The notes under the pieces: generated by a model | Told to the model about the DNA's origin: nothing | Databases searched by the model: none | What the model saw: only the letters and a program-made list of their open reading frames with translations | Origin: an uncultured Collinsella sp. | GTDB lineage: Bacteria > Actinomycetota > Coriobacteriia > Coriobacteriales > Coriobacteriaceae | Assembly: GCA_900549085.1 (NCBI GenBank) | Contig: URMO01000061.1 | Span: 1-12,812 of the forward strand | Length of the DNA: 12,812 nt | Direction of reading: 5' to 3' | Translations under genes and position numbers: made by a program | In this document: positions 5,261 to 11,615 of the stretch, one piece after another | How the letters are laid out: every line of letters starts with the position of its first letter | How positions within the stretch are numbered: position 1 is the stretch's first letter

Positions 5261-7141
5261 CTAAATCGTGGGAAACGCGACGACGTCAGCGGGGCGTGCC
5301 AACGTCTCGGCAATTAGGTCTTGCACATCGAGCAGACAATCGAGCAGCAGCGGGTTAAAGGTGCCGCACTTACCGTCCAGGATCATCTGAATTGCCTCCT
5401 TGTGCGGGATAGCGTCCTTGTACACGCGCACGCTCGTCAGAGCATCGTACACGTCGGCCACCGAAACCACCTGTGCGGCAATGGGAATTTCGTCGCCCTT
5501 AAGGCCATCGGGATAACCCTTGCCGTCCCAGCGCTCGTGATGCCAACGCGCAATCTGGTACGCATATTCCATAAGCGCATTGCCGGCGTGATGGCTACCC
5601 AGCTCAAGCAGCATGTCGGCGCCGATTGTGGTATGCGTCTTCATAATCTCGAACTCCTCGGGCGTAAGGCGCCCGGGTTTGTTGAGAATCGCATCGTCAA
5701 TCGACATCTTGCCGATATCGTGCAGCGCCGAAGCCAGGGCAATCGTGGAGCGCTCCTCATTGTCAAGGGAAATGGTGTCGCTACGCTGGACCAGACAGCC
5801 AAGCAGCAGCTCGGTCAGCTTTTCGATGTTCGTAACGTGCCTGCCGCTCTCGCCGTTGCGAAGCTCCATGACGCCAGCCATGATGTCGATGAGCATGCGA
5901 CTGTTCTTGACACGCTCGTTGTACTGCTGGGACAGCAGGCTCGTCAGGCGGCGCTGTTTGGCGTATAGGCGGATGGTGTTGCTTACACGGCGGCGCACGA
6001 CACGGGAGTCAAACGGGCGGTTGATATAGTCCGAGGCGCCCAACTCGTACGCGCGCAGAACCATATCATCGGAATCTTCGCTCGAAATCATGATGACAGG
6101 CAGATTGTCACTAACCGATCGGCGCGACAGACCGGCCAGCACCTCAAAGCCGCTTATGCCCGGCATGACAATATCCAGCAGCACGAGCGACAACTCATCA
6201 CCATAGCGGTCGACCATGTCGAGCGCCGTACGACCGTTGTCGGCCTCGAGGATGCAATACTCGTCCTTGAGCATCTCGCTGAGAATGACTCGGTTCATCT
6301 CGGAGTCATCGACAATAAGTACCAAAGGCTTTTCGCTTTGGAAGGCCTCGATGGAATCGGCATCGGTCACGACCGTACCGGCTTTTGCCTTAGCGCGGCT
6401 CAGTAACTGGACAGCGCGGCCAACGCCCTCATCGACCGTCTCGCCATGAATGCGAACGCCACCAACACATGCCGTCAAGCTCACGTACTCATGGCCCGGA
6501 ATAATCGTGGAACGAACGGCATCGGACACCTGATGCAGGCGACGGGTGAAGTCATCGGAGGGAATATTGGGCATGACAACCACAAACTTGTCGCAGCCAT
6601 AGCGCACAAGCTCGTCAGTCGAACGGATTCCGCTGCGCATGGCTGTCGCCACGGCACCGAGCGCAAGGTCGCCGGCATGACGGCCACACGTATCGTTGAA
6701 GACCTTAAAATCATCAAGGTCGATCATCGCAACGCCGGCATTCATGCGGGCGCTACGGAGCTTTTCCTCGTAATATCGGCGATTGTGCACGCTCGTCAGC
6801 ACGTCGGTGTAGACAAGGTCCTCTTTTGCAGCCTCTTGCCCATCGATCGGACGCACCATCAGCAGGACATGAGGCTCGCCCTCGACCTTCAGAGGGCGCA
6901 GATGGGCGCGGTACTCAACGCCATCGTTGAGCAGTTGCTCCGACACCTCATCGGAATCTGTCAAGGCCTCAAGACTTGCCTGGCGCAAACAAGGGCAGCG
7001 ATCACCGGCGAGCAGGCAGTTAGGCTCGCTCTTAATCTGATCGGCCGACAGCAAACGTACCACGGGGTAGGTCTTCGCGACACGGGCGACCTCGGTGGCA
7101 GCCTCCTCGTCGGTTAGATTGACCTCGTGATTATTGAGCAT
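5261..7141 (-). CDS. Degenerate GGDEF - receiver - HD-GYP signalling protein (predicted c-di-GMP phosphodiesterase)
   Basis: Cytoplasmic signalling protein of 626 aa. Residues 1-107 form an unassigned, possibly PAS-like, sensor-sized region with three clustered cysteines (C42, C49, C51). The GGDEF domain (about 108-262) opens with TDVLTSVHNRR and has an intact inhibitory site RSTD (173-176) exactly five residues before the signature. The signature itself is GCDKF (182-186) instead of GGDEF, so cyclase activity is probably lost. The receiver (about 271-390) has acidic Asp278/Asp279 and phospho-acceptor Asp323 (LLDIVMP), but arginine (Arg375, INRPFD) at the usual lysine. The HD-GYP domain (about 410-615) keeps HDIGK (474-478), HHERWDGKGYP (534-544) and DVYDALTSVRVYK (563-575), so c-di-GMP hydrolysis is predicted. 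The ATG at 7141 follows a GAAAGGG site (complement of 7148-7154). It forms an operon with the HPt gene. Confidence 0.9.
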   Translation of the reverse strand: MLNNHEVNLTDEEAATEVARVAKTYPVVRLLSADQIKSEPNCLLAGDRCPCLRQASLEALTDSDEVSEQLLNDGVEYRAHLRPLKVEGEPHVLLMVRPIDGQEAAKEDLVYTDVLTSVHNRRYYEEKLRSARMNAGVAMIDLDDFKVFNDTCGRHAGDLALGAVATAMRSGIRSTDELVRYGCDKFVVVMPNIPSDDFTRRLHQVSDAVRSTIIPGHEYVSLTACVGGVRIHGETVDEGVGRAVQLLSRAKAKAGTVVTDADSIEAFQSEKPLVLIVDDSEMNRVILSEMLKDEYCILEADNGRTALDMVDRYGDELSLVLLDIVMPGISGFEVLAGLSRRSVSDNLPVIMISSEDSDDMVLRAYELGASDYINRPFDSRVVRRRVSNTIRLYAKQRRLTSLLSQQYNERVKNSRMLIDIMAGVMELRNGESGRHVTNIEKLTELLLGCLVQRSDTISLDNEERSTIALASALHDIGKMSIDDAILNKPGRLTPEEFEIMKTHTTIGADMLLELGSHHAGNALMEYAYQIARWHHERWDGKGYPDGLKGDEIPIAAQVVSVADVYDALTSVRVYKDAIPHKEAIQMILDGKCGTFNPLLLDCLLDVQDLIAETLARPADVVAFPTI

Positions 7142-7352
7142 ATGGGGCCCTTTCGATAGCTTCGCATGGTAGCGGTGGGTTCCAAATGTTACAAGGGTAA
7201 CACCTTGCCGATGCAGGTAAGCACGTGAATGCTGTTACATTTTTATGAGTTGGCAGACGGCGCGATTGAAGCCGCAGACGTGAGGTTTTAAGCATATTTG
7301 TTAACAAGGCCGAAACGTTTGCGGGTGAAGTCTGCTTTGGCTATTGCGGGTG
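7142..7352. promoter_or_regulatory. Intergenic region with TGTTAC dyad upstream of the GGDEF/HD-GYP gene
   Basis: TGTTAC-AAGG-GTAACA (7187-7202) is a 6-bp dyad with a 4-bp spacer. A further half-site TGTTACA lies at 7233-7239, and TTGTTAACAA, a 10-bp palindrome, lies near 7292-7301. These are candidate operators for the minus-strand gene that starts at 7141. No convincing -35/-10 pair was found on the minus strand, and no terminator is evident after the hydrolase gene ending at 7353, so read-through from that gene is possible. Confidence 0.4.
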
Positions 7353-8150
7353 TTAGAGCCCCAGGATGCCAAGGACAGTCTGGGCAGCCGCTCCCGGGCG
7401 ATCGCGCAGGCCGTTGTGCGCGCCGGGAACCATTACGAGTGGACAGTCCAAAAGCTCAGCCGCCACCCTTGTGCCCGCCTCGCGAGGCGTGCCAATCGAG
7501 AGCTCGCCCAGGAGCACGGCGGCCACCGTTCTTGACGCGCGGACGCTATCCCAATCGGGAACGCAGGTCATAGTAATCCCGTATTCGTTTGCCATGAAGC
7601 TGCGGCCGTTGCGCAGGGCATGCTTGGCTTCTGCCTCGGTTAACTTGGGGGCCTCAGGGTCCGAATCGCCGATGGCGCCCAGGAAGGCCCGTAATGCCCT
7701 GGAGACCTTTCCCGCGGCGATCATCTCGAGCAAAACCGGGGCCGCGCCCAGACCGGCACCCTCATCCGTCACGGCGGGTTCATGCAGAATCGCACGCGAG
7801 ATTATGGTGGGGTTTGCACGGAGAAGCTCCAGCGTCACCAGCGTACCGGCACTGTGCGCGAGCACGTTTGCCGGAGTGCCAATATGCTCGATAACGGCCT
7901 GCAGGTCCGCGGCCTGGACGGCGAGGTCGTAGCGTCCGTCTGCAGCGTCGCCGCTCTCGCCGCAACCGCGCCGGTCGTAGGTAATGACGCGATAGTCACA
8001 GGCGAGCTCGCGGGCGATGGCGTCAAAAAAGACGCCGTCGACGCAGGCACCGTGCACGCAAACCAAGGCGGGTGCGTCGGACGATACAACCGGGCCGGCA
8101 TACTCGCGGCAGGCGATCGTAGTGCCCGCATTCTCGACCGTAAAATCCAT
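7353..8150 (-). CDS. Alpha/beta hydrolase
   Basis: Single-domain alpha/beta-fold hydrolase (265 aa), cytoplasmic, of unknown substrate. The oxyanion-hole loop is CVHGACVDG (31-39). The nucleophile elbow is AHSAG with Ser100, a G-to-A variant of GxSxG. The typical YDRRGCGESG segment (58-67) is present. The general base is His245 in VPGAHNGL. The catalytic acid is not certain from sequence alone. Cysteines are frequent (C14, C31, C36, C52, C63, C196, C236). The ATG at 8150 has only a weak GATGGGA-like ribosome binding site. It is divergent from the radical SAM gene, so the two share the 235-bp intergenic region. Confidence 0.85.
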   Translation of the reverse strand: MDFTVENAGTTIACREYAGPVVSSDAPALVCVHGACVDGVFFDAIARELACDYRVITYDRRGCGESGDAADGRYDLAVQAADLQAVIEHIGTPANVLAHSAGTLVTLELLRANPTIISRAILHEPAVTDEGAGLGAAPVLLEMIAAGKVSRALRAFLGAIGDSDPEAPKLTEAEAKHALRNGRSFMANEYGITMTCVPDWDSVRASRTVAAVLLGELSIGTPREAGTRVAAELLDCPLVMVPGAHNGLRDRPGAAAQTVLGILGL

Positions 8151-8385
8151 ACTGTGTTCCCATCGTCAACACCACCAGGCCGTGCCGGGGTGCGGCTTGG
8201 TCAGATGGCGTCATTTTGTGTGTACATGAATGCGTTTACTGTACCCGGTTCGCACCCTTTCATGACAGGGTTTCGAAAACTCGCCCGATTGCAAGGTTTC
8301 TGCCTAAACAACAGCGCCCAAACCCGCGACCCACATGAAGGCCGATGCTATGCTTAAGCTCAACTGTCCCAAGGAGTATATGCCT
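8151..8385. promoter_or_regulatory. Divergent intergenic region between hydrolase and radical SAM genes
   Basis: Two small dyads are visible: GTACA...TGTAC (8222-8226/8240-8244, 13-bp spacer) and ACCCT...AGGGT (8254-8258/8267-8271) centred on TCATGA. For the plus-strand gene, an extended -10-like TGCTATGCT (8346-8354) would start transcription near 8361, just ahead of the AAGGAG at 8371. No good -35 box accompanies it. A minus-strand promoter was not identified. Confidence 0.35.
8371..8376 (+). promoter_or_regulatory. Ribosome binding site that sets the radical SAM start at 8386
   Basis: AAGGAG lies 9 nt before the ATG at 8386, an ideal distance. The in-frame ATG at 8380 is only 3 nt away, and the more distal ATG at 8335 lies upstream of the site, so 8386 is the preferred start. 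Confidence 0.7.
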
Positions 8386-9162
8386 ATGTCTACGTTTTTA
8401 AATGCCAGCCCCATCTTTGGGCCCGTTCGCAGCCGTCGCCTGGGCCTTTCGCTCGGTGTCAACATGATGCCGGCGAGCGGCAAAATCTGCACGTTCGACT
8501 GCATCTACTGCGAGAACGGTCTCAACGCCGAGCGCCCCTGCCACGAGCCGTATAACACGGCTGCCGTGGTACTCGATGCACTCGAGGCCAAGCTGCACGA
8601 GATGGCAATCGAGGGCGAGCTCCCTGATGTAATCACGTTTGCCGGCAACGGCGAACCCACCGCCGCGCCGGAGTTTCCGCAGGCCATCGCCGGTGCCGTC
8701 GCGCTTCGCGACCAGCTGGCCCCAAACACCAAGATTGCCGTGCTTTCCAACGGCACGCGCGCCGACCGTCCCCAGGTACACGATGCGCTCATGATGGTCG
8801 ACGACAACATCCTCAAGCTCGATACGGTCGACCCGGCATTTATCCAGCTGCTCGACCAGCCCGTTGGCCCCTACGATGTAGAGCACCAGATCGAAACGTT
8901 CGCGAGCTTTAACGGCCACGTCATTATCCAGACGATCATTTTGACCGGCGAGCACCGGGGCAAGTCTCTCGATAACACCGGCGAGGAGTACGTCGGCCCT
9001 TGGCTCGCGGCGCTCGAGCGCATTCGCCCACAGGAGGCGACCATTTACACGGTGGCGCGCGAAACACCGGTCGCCGGCCTTACTAAAGCGGCGCCCGAGG
9101 TACTCGACACGATCGCCGCACGCGTGCGCGCCCTCGGCATCCCCTGCCAGGTGAGCTACTAG
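8386..9162 (+). CDS. Radical SAM protein, COG0731-like (wyosine-synthetase-related Fe-S oxidoreductase)
   Basis: Predicted [4Fe-4S] radical S-adenosylmethionine enzyme of 258 aa. The cluster motif is CTFDCIYC with Cys35, Cys39 and Cys42 (CX3CX2C). It is preceded by IFGPVRSRRLGLSLGV (10-25) and followed by the SAM-binding FAGNGEPT motif near residue 87. This layout is typical of the small bacterial COG0731 proteins related to tRNA-wyosine enzymes. Bacteria do not normally make wyosine, so the substrate is unknown. The start at 8386 is chosen over ATGs at 8335 and 8380 from ribosome-binding-site spacing. The gene appears monocistronic, ending 41 bp before a 67-nt palindromic element that carries TTTT on its plus-strand side and may act as its terminator. 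Confidence 0.85.
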   Translation: MSTFLNASPIFGPVRSRRLGLSLGVNMMPASGKICTFDCIYCENGLNAERPCHEPYNTAAVVLDALEAKLHEMAIEGELPDVITFAGNGEPTAAPEFPQAIAGAVALRDQLAPNTKIAVLSNGTRADRPQVHDALMMVDDNILKLDTVDPAFIQLLDQPVGPYDVEHQIETFASFNGHVIIQTIILTGEHRGKSLDNTGEEYVGPWLAALERIRPQEATIYTVARETPVAGLTKAAPEVLDTIAARVRALGIPCQVSY

Positions 9163-9203
9163 CAAAACCACGCAGCAGCTAGTGCCCGCCATCCCGCTCC
9201 ATC

Positions 9204-9270
9204 AGTTGCGGTGATATAGTTCCTATTTATGCTGTTAAACCGCTTAAATCGGAACTATATCACCGCAACT
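9204..9270. repeat. 67-nt palindromic element, copy 1
   Basis: AGTTGCGGTGATATAGTTCC (9204-9223) is the perfect 20-bp reverse complement of 9251-9270. The interior can extend the stem (ATTTATGC 9225-9232 with GCTTAAAT 9242-9249, one mismatch), leaving a 9-nt loop. Copy 2 at 11616-11682 has the same total length. TTT follows the right arm, so this copy could terminate the radical SAM transcript. No target-site duplication is evident. Confidence 0.85.
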
Positions 9271-9291
9271 TTTATAGACGCGTGGGTGGGC

Positions 9292-9297
9292 TATACT
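9292..9297 (+). promoter_or_regulatory. -10 box for map
   Basis: TATACT (9292-9297), preceded by GGGC, would place the transcription start near 9304, just before the AAAGGA ribosome binding site at 9309-9314. The region about 17 bp upstream, at the edge of the palindromic element, has no clear -35 box. Confidence 0.4.
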
Positions 9298-9322
9298 AGC
9301 TGCGGATGAAAGGAAGTTAGCC

Positions 9323-10210
9323 ATGTTTGACAAAGGACCCGTGCCCGGCCGCAACGACGCTTGCTGGTGCGGCAGCGGCAAAAAATATAAGAAATGCCAT
9401 AGCACCTTTGATGAGCGCCTCGAGCGCTTGTGGGAAGAGGGCTGGGAGGTTCTGCCCCGCACGCTCTACAAGACGCCCGCCGATATCGAGGGCATCAAGC
9501 GCTCGGCCGCCATCAACGTGGGCGTGCTCGATTACGTAGGCGAGCACATCGCCGCGGGCATGACCACCAACCAGATCGACCAGATGATCTACGACTACAC
9601 CGTCGAGCACGGCGGCACGCCGGCCGACCTCAACTACGAGGGCTACCCCAAGAGCGTGTGCACCTCAATCAACGACGTGGTCTGTCACGGTATCCCCTGC
9701 GATACGGACGTGCTGCACGAGGGCGACATCATCAACGTCGACTGCTCCACGATCCTGGACGGCTACTTTAGTGATTCGAGCCGCATGTTCTGCATCGGTG
9801 AGGTCTCTGCCGAGCGCCAGCGCCTGGTCGAGGTCACCCGCGCCAGCGTGGAAGCGGGCTTGGCAGCCGTCAAGCCATGGTTGCCGCTCTCCGTTATGGC
9901 CGAAGCCGTGCAAAAGACGGTCGAGGACGCCGGCTTTAGCGTGGTGCGCGAGTACGGCGGACACGGCATTGGCAAGGAGTTCCACGAGGACCCGTTTGTG
10001 GGCTTTACCACCGAGGCGCCCGATGTGGACACCATCATGGCTCCGGGCATGGTCTTTACCATCGAGCCCATGGTCAACGCCGGGGCGCCCGACATTAAGA
10101 TTAGCAAGGGCGACGGCTGGTGCGTGCGCACCAAGGACGGCAGCGACTCGGCCCAGCGCGAGGTACAGCTCGTGGTGACCGAGGACGGCTACGAGCTGCT
10201 CAGCTGGTAG
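9323..10210 (+). CDS. map: Type I methionine aminopeptidase with N-terminal SEC-C zinc motif
   Basis: Removes the N-terminal methionine from nascent proteins in the cytoplasm. Residues 9-26 form a SEC-C motif, GRNDACWCGSGKKYKKCH, with Cys14, Cys16, Cys25 and His26 as the likely zinc ligands. The peptidase fold (about 45-295) keeps the five metal ligands: Asp140, Asp151, His214 (GGHGIGK), Glu248 (FTIEPM) and Glu280 (AQREVQLVVTEDG). His122 (CHGIP) and His221 (FHEDP) are also present. At 295 aa it is about 40 residues longer than the E. coli enzyme, accounted for by the SEC-C extension. The ATG at 9323 follows AAAGGA by 8 nt. It appears to be transcribed alone, between its own -10 box and a strong terminator. 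Confidence 0.95.
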   Translation: MFDKGPVPGRNDACWCGSGKKYKKCHSTFDERLERLWEEGWEVLPRTLYKTPADIEGIKRSAAINVGVLDYVGEHIAAGMTTNQIDQMIYDYTVEHGGTPADLNYEGYPKSVCTSINDVVCHGIPCDTDVLHEGDIINVDCSTILDGYFSDSSRMFCIGEVSAERQRLVEVTRASVEAGLAAVKPWLPLSVMAEAVQKTVEDAGFSVVREYGGHGIGKEFHEDPFVGFTTEAPDVDTIMAPGMVFTIEPMVNAGAPDIKISKGDGWCVRTKDGSDSAQREVQLVVTEDGYELLSW

Positions 10211-10219
10211 CCGTACGAG

Positions 10220-10262
10220 CGCCGGATGCTGACGGGCACGCCCGTCTTGCATCCGGCGTTTT
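10220..10262 (+). terminator. Rho-independent terminator of map
   Basis: CGCCGGATGC (10220-10229) pairs with GCATCCGGCG (10249-10258). A second inner stem (GACGGG 10231-10236 with CCCGTC 10241-10246) stacks inside it. TTTTATTT follows. It begins 9 bp after the map stop codon. Confidence 0.9.
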
Positions 10263-10279
10263 ATTTGAACGTTTTGCCT

Positions 10280-10320
10280 GATACAACCTGCCAAAACAAA
10301 CCCGTCCCTTTTTTGCAGGC
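10280..10320. repeat. GTCCC-loop palindrome, copy C
   Basis: 10280-10313 matches 297-330 at 31 of 34 positions. CCTGC (10287-10291) pairs with GCAGG (10315-10319), and a run of A pairs with a run of T across one mismatch, around CCCGTCCC. It sits between the map terminator and the dehydrogenase start. The TTTTTT run is inside the hairpin, not after it. Confidence 0.75.
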
Positions 10321-10327
10321 TGAGCGG

Positions 10328-10333
10328 AGAGGA
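10328..10333 (+). promoter_or_regulatory. Ribosome binding site that sets a GTG start at 10340
   Basis: AGAGGA lies 6 nt before GTG at 10340. An upstream in-frame ATG (10226) falls inside the map terminator hairpin and would add 38 residues with no family similarity. Confidence 0.7.
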
Positions 10334-10339
10334 CTGCTT

Positions 10340-11275
10340 GTGAACATCCTGGTTTTGCTGCCCGTCAATGACCGCCATCGCGCAATTCTTGAGTCGAGCG
10401 CTCCGGGCGAGGACTTTATCTACACGAGCTCCGACGCCATCACGCGTGAGCAGGTCGCCAACGCCGACGTGATCTTGGGCAACATAGACCCTGCTTTGCT
10501 TACCGCATGCGAGCATCTCCAGCTGTTGCAATTGCAGACCGCCGGCTATGACGATTACTTGGCCGCCGGCACCGTGCCGGCTGAAGCTAAGCTGTCTTGC
10601 TCGATCGGCGCCTACGGTCAGGCCGTGAGCGAGCACATGTTTACCATGGTCCTTTCCATGATGAAGCGCCTGCCCGGCTATCACGATTTGCAGCGCGAGC
10701 ATCGCTGGGAGGATTTGGGGCCGGTTGCCTCGCTCAAAAACGCCAACGTGCTGGTGCTGGGCGCAGGCGACATCGGCGGCCATTTTGCCACGCTCTGCCG
10801 CAGCATGGGCGCGCACGTCCTCGGTATCAAGCGCCATCCGCTCGTCTATCCCATTGTGTTTGAGGACATGGACGGCATGGACGCCTTACCTGAGCGCCTG
10901 GCAGAGGCAGACGTCGTCGCATCCTTCATGCCGAGCACACCCGAGACCCGCGGCTTGGCGAACGCCGAGTTCTTCGCCGCGATGAAACCGGGCGCCTTCT
11001 TTGCCAACGGCGGCCGCGGCGATCTTGTGGTCGCCGACGACTTGGTTGCCGCTCTGGAGTCGGGACATCTCTCCGGCGCCGCGGTCGACGTCACCGACCC
11101 CGAGCCGCTGCCTGCGACAAGCCCCCTGTGGGATGCGCCCAACATGCTCATCACGCCGCACGTCTCCGGCTGGTTCCACCTGGCCGCGACGCTCAATAAC
11201 GTGGTCGACATCGCCGCGGAGAATCTGCGTCACCTGCAGGCCGGCGAGACCCTGCGCTGCTGGATCGAGCATTAG
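10340..11275 (+). CDS. D-isomer-specific 2-hydroxyacid dehydrogenase
   Basis: NAD(P)-dependent oxidoreductase that interconverts a 2-oxoacid and a D-2-hydroxyacid. With the GTG start it is 311 aa, beginning MNILVLLPVNDRH, which is the usual first beta strand of the family. The Rossmann motif is GAGDIGG (141-147) in VLVLGAGDIGG. Catalytic residues are Arg226 (NGGRGDLV), Glu255 (DPEPLP) and His274 (ITPHVSGW). The basic IKRH segment after the second beta strand (residues 163-166) may favour NADP, but this is a weak inference. The substrate cannot be told from sequence; hydroxypyruvate/glyoxylate-type and phenylpyruvate-type enzymes share this layout. No good promoter was seen between the map terminator and the start; the GTCCC repeat occupies that space. 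Confidence 0.9.
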   Translation: MNILVLLPVNDRHRAILESSAPGEDFIYTSSDAITREQVANADVILGNIDPALLTACEHLQLLQLQTAGYDDYLAAGTVPAEAKLSCSIGAYGQAVSEHMFTMVLSMMKRLPGYHDLQREHRWEDLGPVASLKNANVLVLGAGDIGGHFATLCRSMGAHVLGIKRHPLVYPIVFEDMDGMDALPERLAEADVVASFMPSTPETRGLANAEFFAAMKPGAFFANGGRGDLVVADDLVAALESGHLSGAAVDVTDPEPLPATSPLWDAPNMLITPHVSGWFHLAATLNNVVDIAAENLRHLQAGETLRCWIEH

Positions 11276-11278
11276 GTT

Positions 11279-11376
11279 GTTCCGGCGTTTTACCAAACGC
11301 CGGAACCCCTCGACGCTGCGAGCCCCATGGGTTCCGCCGTTCTAACGAACGGCGGACCGGTCGACGCTGCGAGCCC
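11279..11376. repeat. Tandem hairpin plus TCGACGCTGCGAGCCC unit, two copies
   Basis: Unit 1: GTTCCGGCGTTT (11279-11290) pairs perfectly with 11295-11306 (loop TACC), then TCGACGCTGCGAGCCC at 11310-11325. Unit 2: TCCGCCGTTC (11333-11342) pairs with 11347-11356 (loop TAAC), then the identical 16-mer at 11361-11376. The period is 51-52 bp. The hairpin sequences differ but both stay self-complementary, while the 16-mer is identical. No T-run follows either hairpin. Confidence 0.75.
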
Positions 11377-11405
11377 GCCGTTTGGCCAATCTGCCGTTCA
11401 ATTTC

Positions 11406-11440
11406 AAAGGCGCGACCAGAAGGTCAGCGCCCTTTCGTTT
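11406..11440 (+). terminator. Probable Rho-independent terminator of the dehydrogenase gene
   Basis: GGCGCGACC (11409-11417), loop AGAA, GGTC and GCGCC (11422-11431, one bulged A) form a stem extended by AAA/TTT, followed by CGTTT. It lies 130 bp after the stop codon, beyond the tandem hairpin units. The T-tract is interrupted. Confidence 0.6.
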
Positions 11441-11504
11441 CACGTCACCTTGTCTCAAATGCGGCCCGCTCGCTGTCGTTGCCAAAACATCGGCGCTTCC
11501 GTTG

Positions 11505-11569
11505 TTGGCACTTGGTTGGCACTTGGGGACGTTCCTTTTGTGCCGGCACCTGGGGACACTCCTTATGTC
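11505..11569. repeat. TTGGCACTTGG tandem pair and two GGCAC(T/C)TGGGGAC units
   Basis: TTGGCACTTGG occurs twice head to tail (11505-11515, 11516-11526). The units 11518-11541 and 11545-11568 match at 20 of 24 positions, and the first closes as GGCAC...GTGCC (11518-11522/11540-11544). Read on the minus strand both contain GTCCCC after an AAGGA stretch, resembling the GTCCC-loop palindromes at 106-146 and 297-337. They are probably the same repeat class in the opposite orientation. Confidence 0.65.
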
Positions 11570-11572
11570 AAG

Positions 11573-11611
11573 AGATTGGTGCAAGAGGGATAGATTGCCT
11601 TGCATCAATCT
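11573..11611. repeat. 13-bp hairpin next to the second 67-nt element
   Basis: AGATTGGTGCAAG (11573-11585) pairs with CTTGCATCAATCT (11599-11611) with one G-T wobble and a 13-nt loop. It ends 4 bp before the 67-nt element. No T-run follows. Function is unknown. Confidence 0.55.
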
Positions 11612-11615
11612 AATA

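Noticed and set aside
6446..7117. Plus-strand open frame of 223 codons over the GGDEF gene
   Set aside because: Antisense to a gene with intact domain motifs; no ribosome binding site or recognised domain.
8335..8385. Longer radical SAM start at 8335
   Set aside because: The AAGGAG site at 8371 is downstream of it and 9 nt before the ATG at 8386.
10226..10339. N-terminal extension of the dehydrogenase from an ATG at 10226
   Set aside because: The ATG lies inside the map terminator hairpin and the extension crosses the GTCCC repeat; GTG at 10340 has a good ribosome binding site and family-like N-terminus.
9665..10837. Minus-strand open frame of 390 codons across map and the dehydrogenase gene
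   Set aside because: It is antisense to two genes with clear catalytic motifs, crosses the map terminator and has no recognisable domain; long antisense frames are expected in GC-rich DNA.
11279..11376. CRISPR-like array
   Set aside because: Only two units, the invariant part is 16 nt and the variable parts are hairpins rather than unique spacers; no cas genes.
11327..11593. Open frames in the convergent repeat region
   Set aside because: They run through tandem hairpins and terminator-like repeats and have no ribosome binding site.
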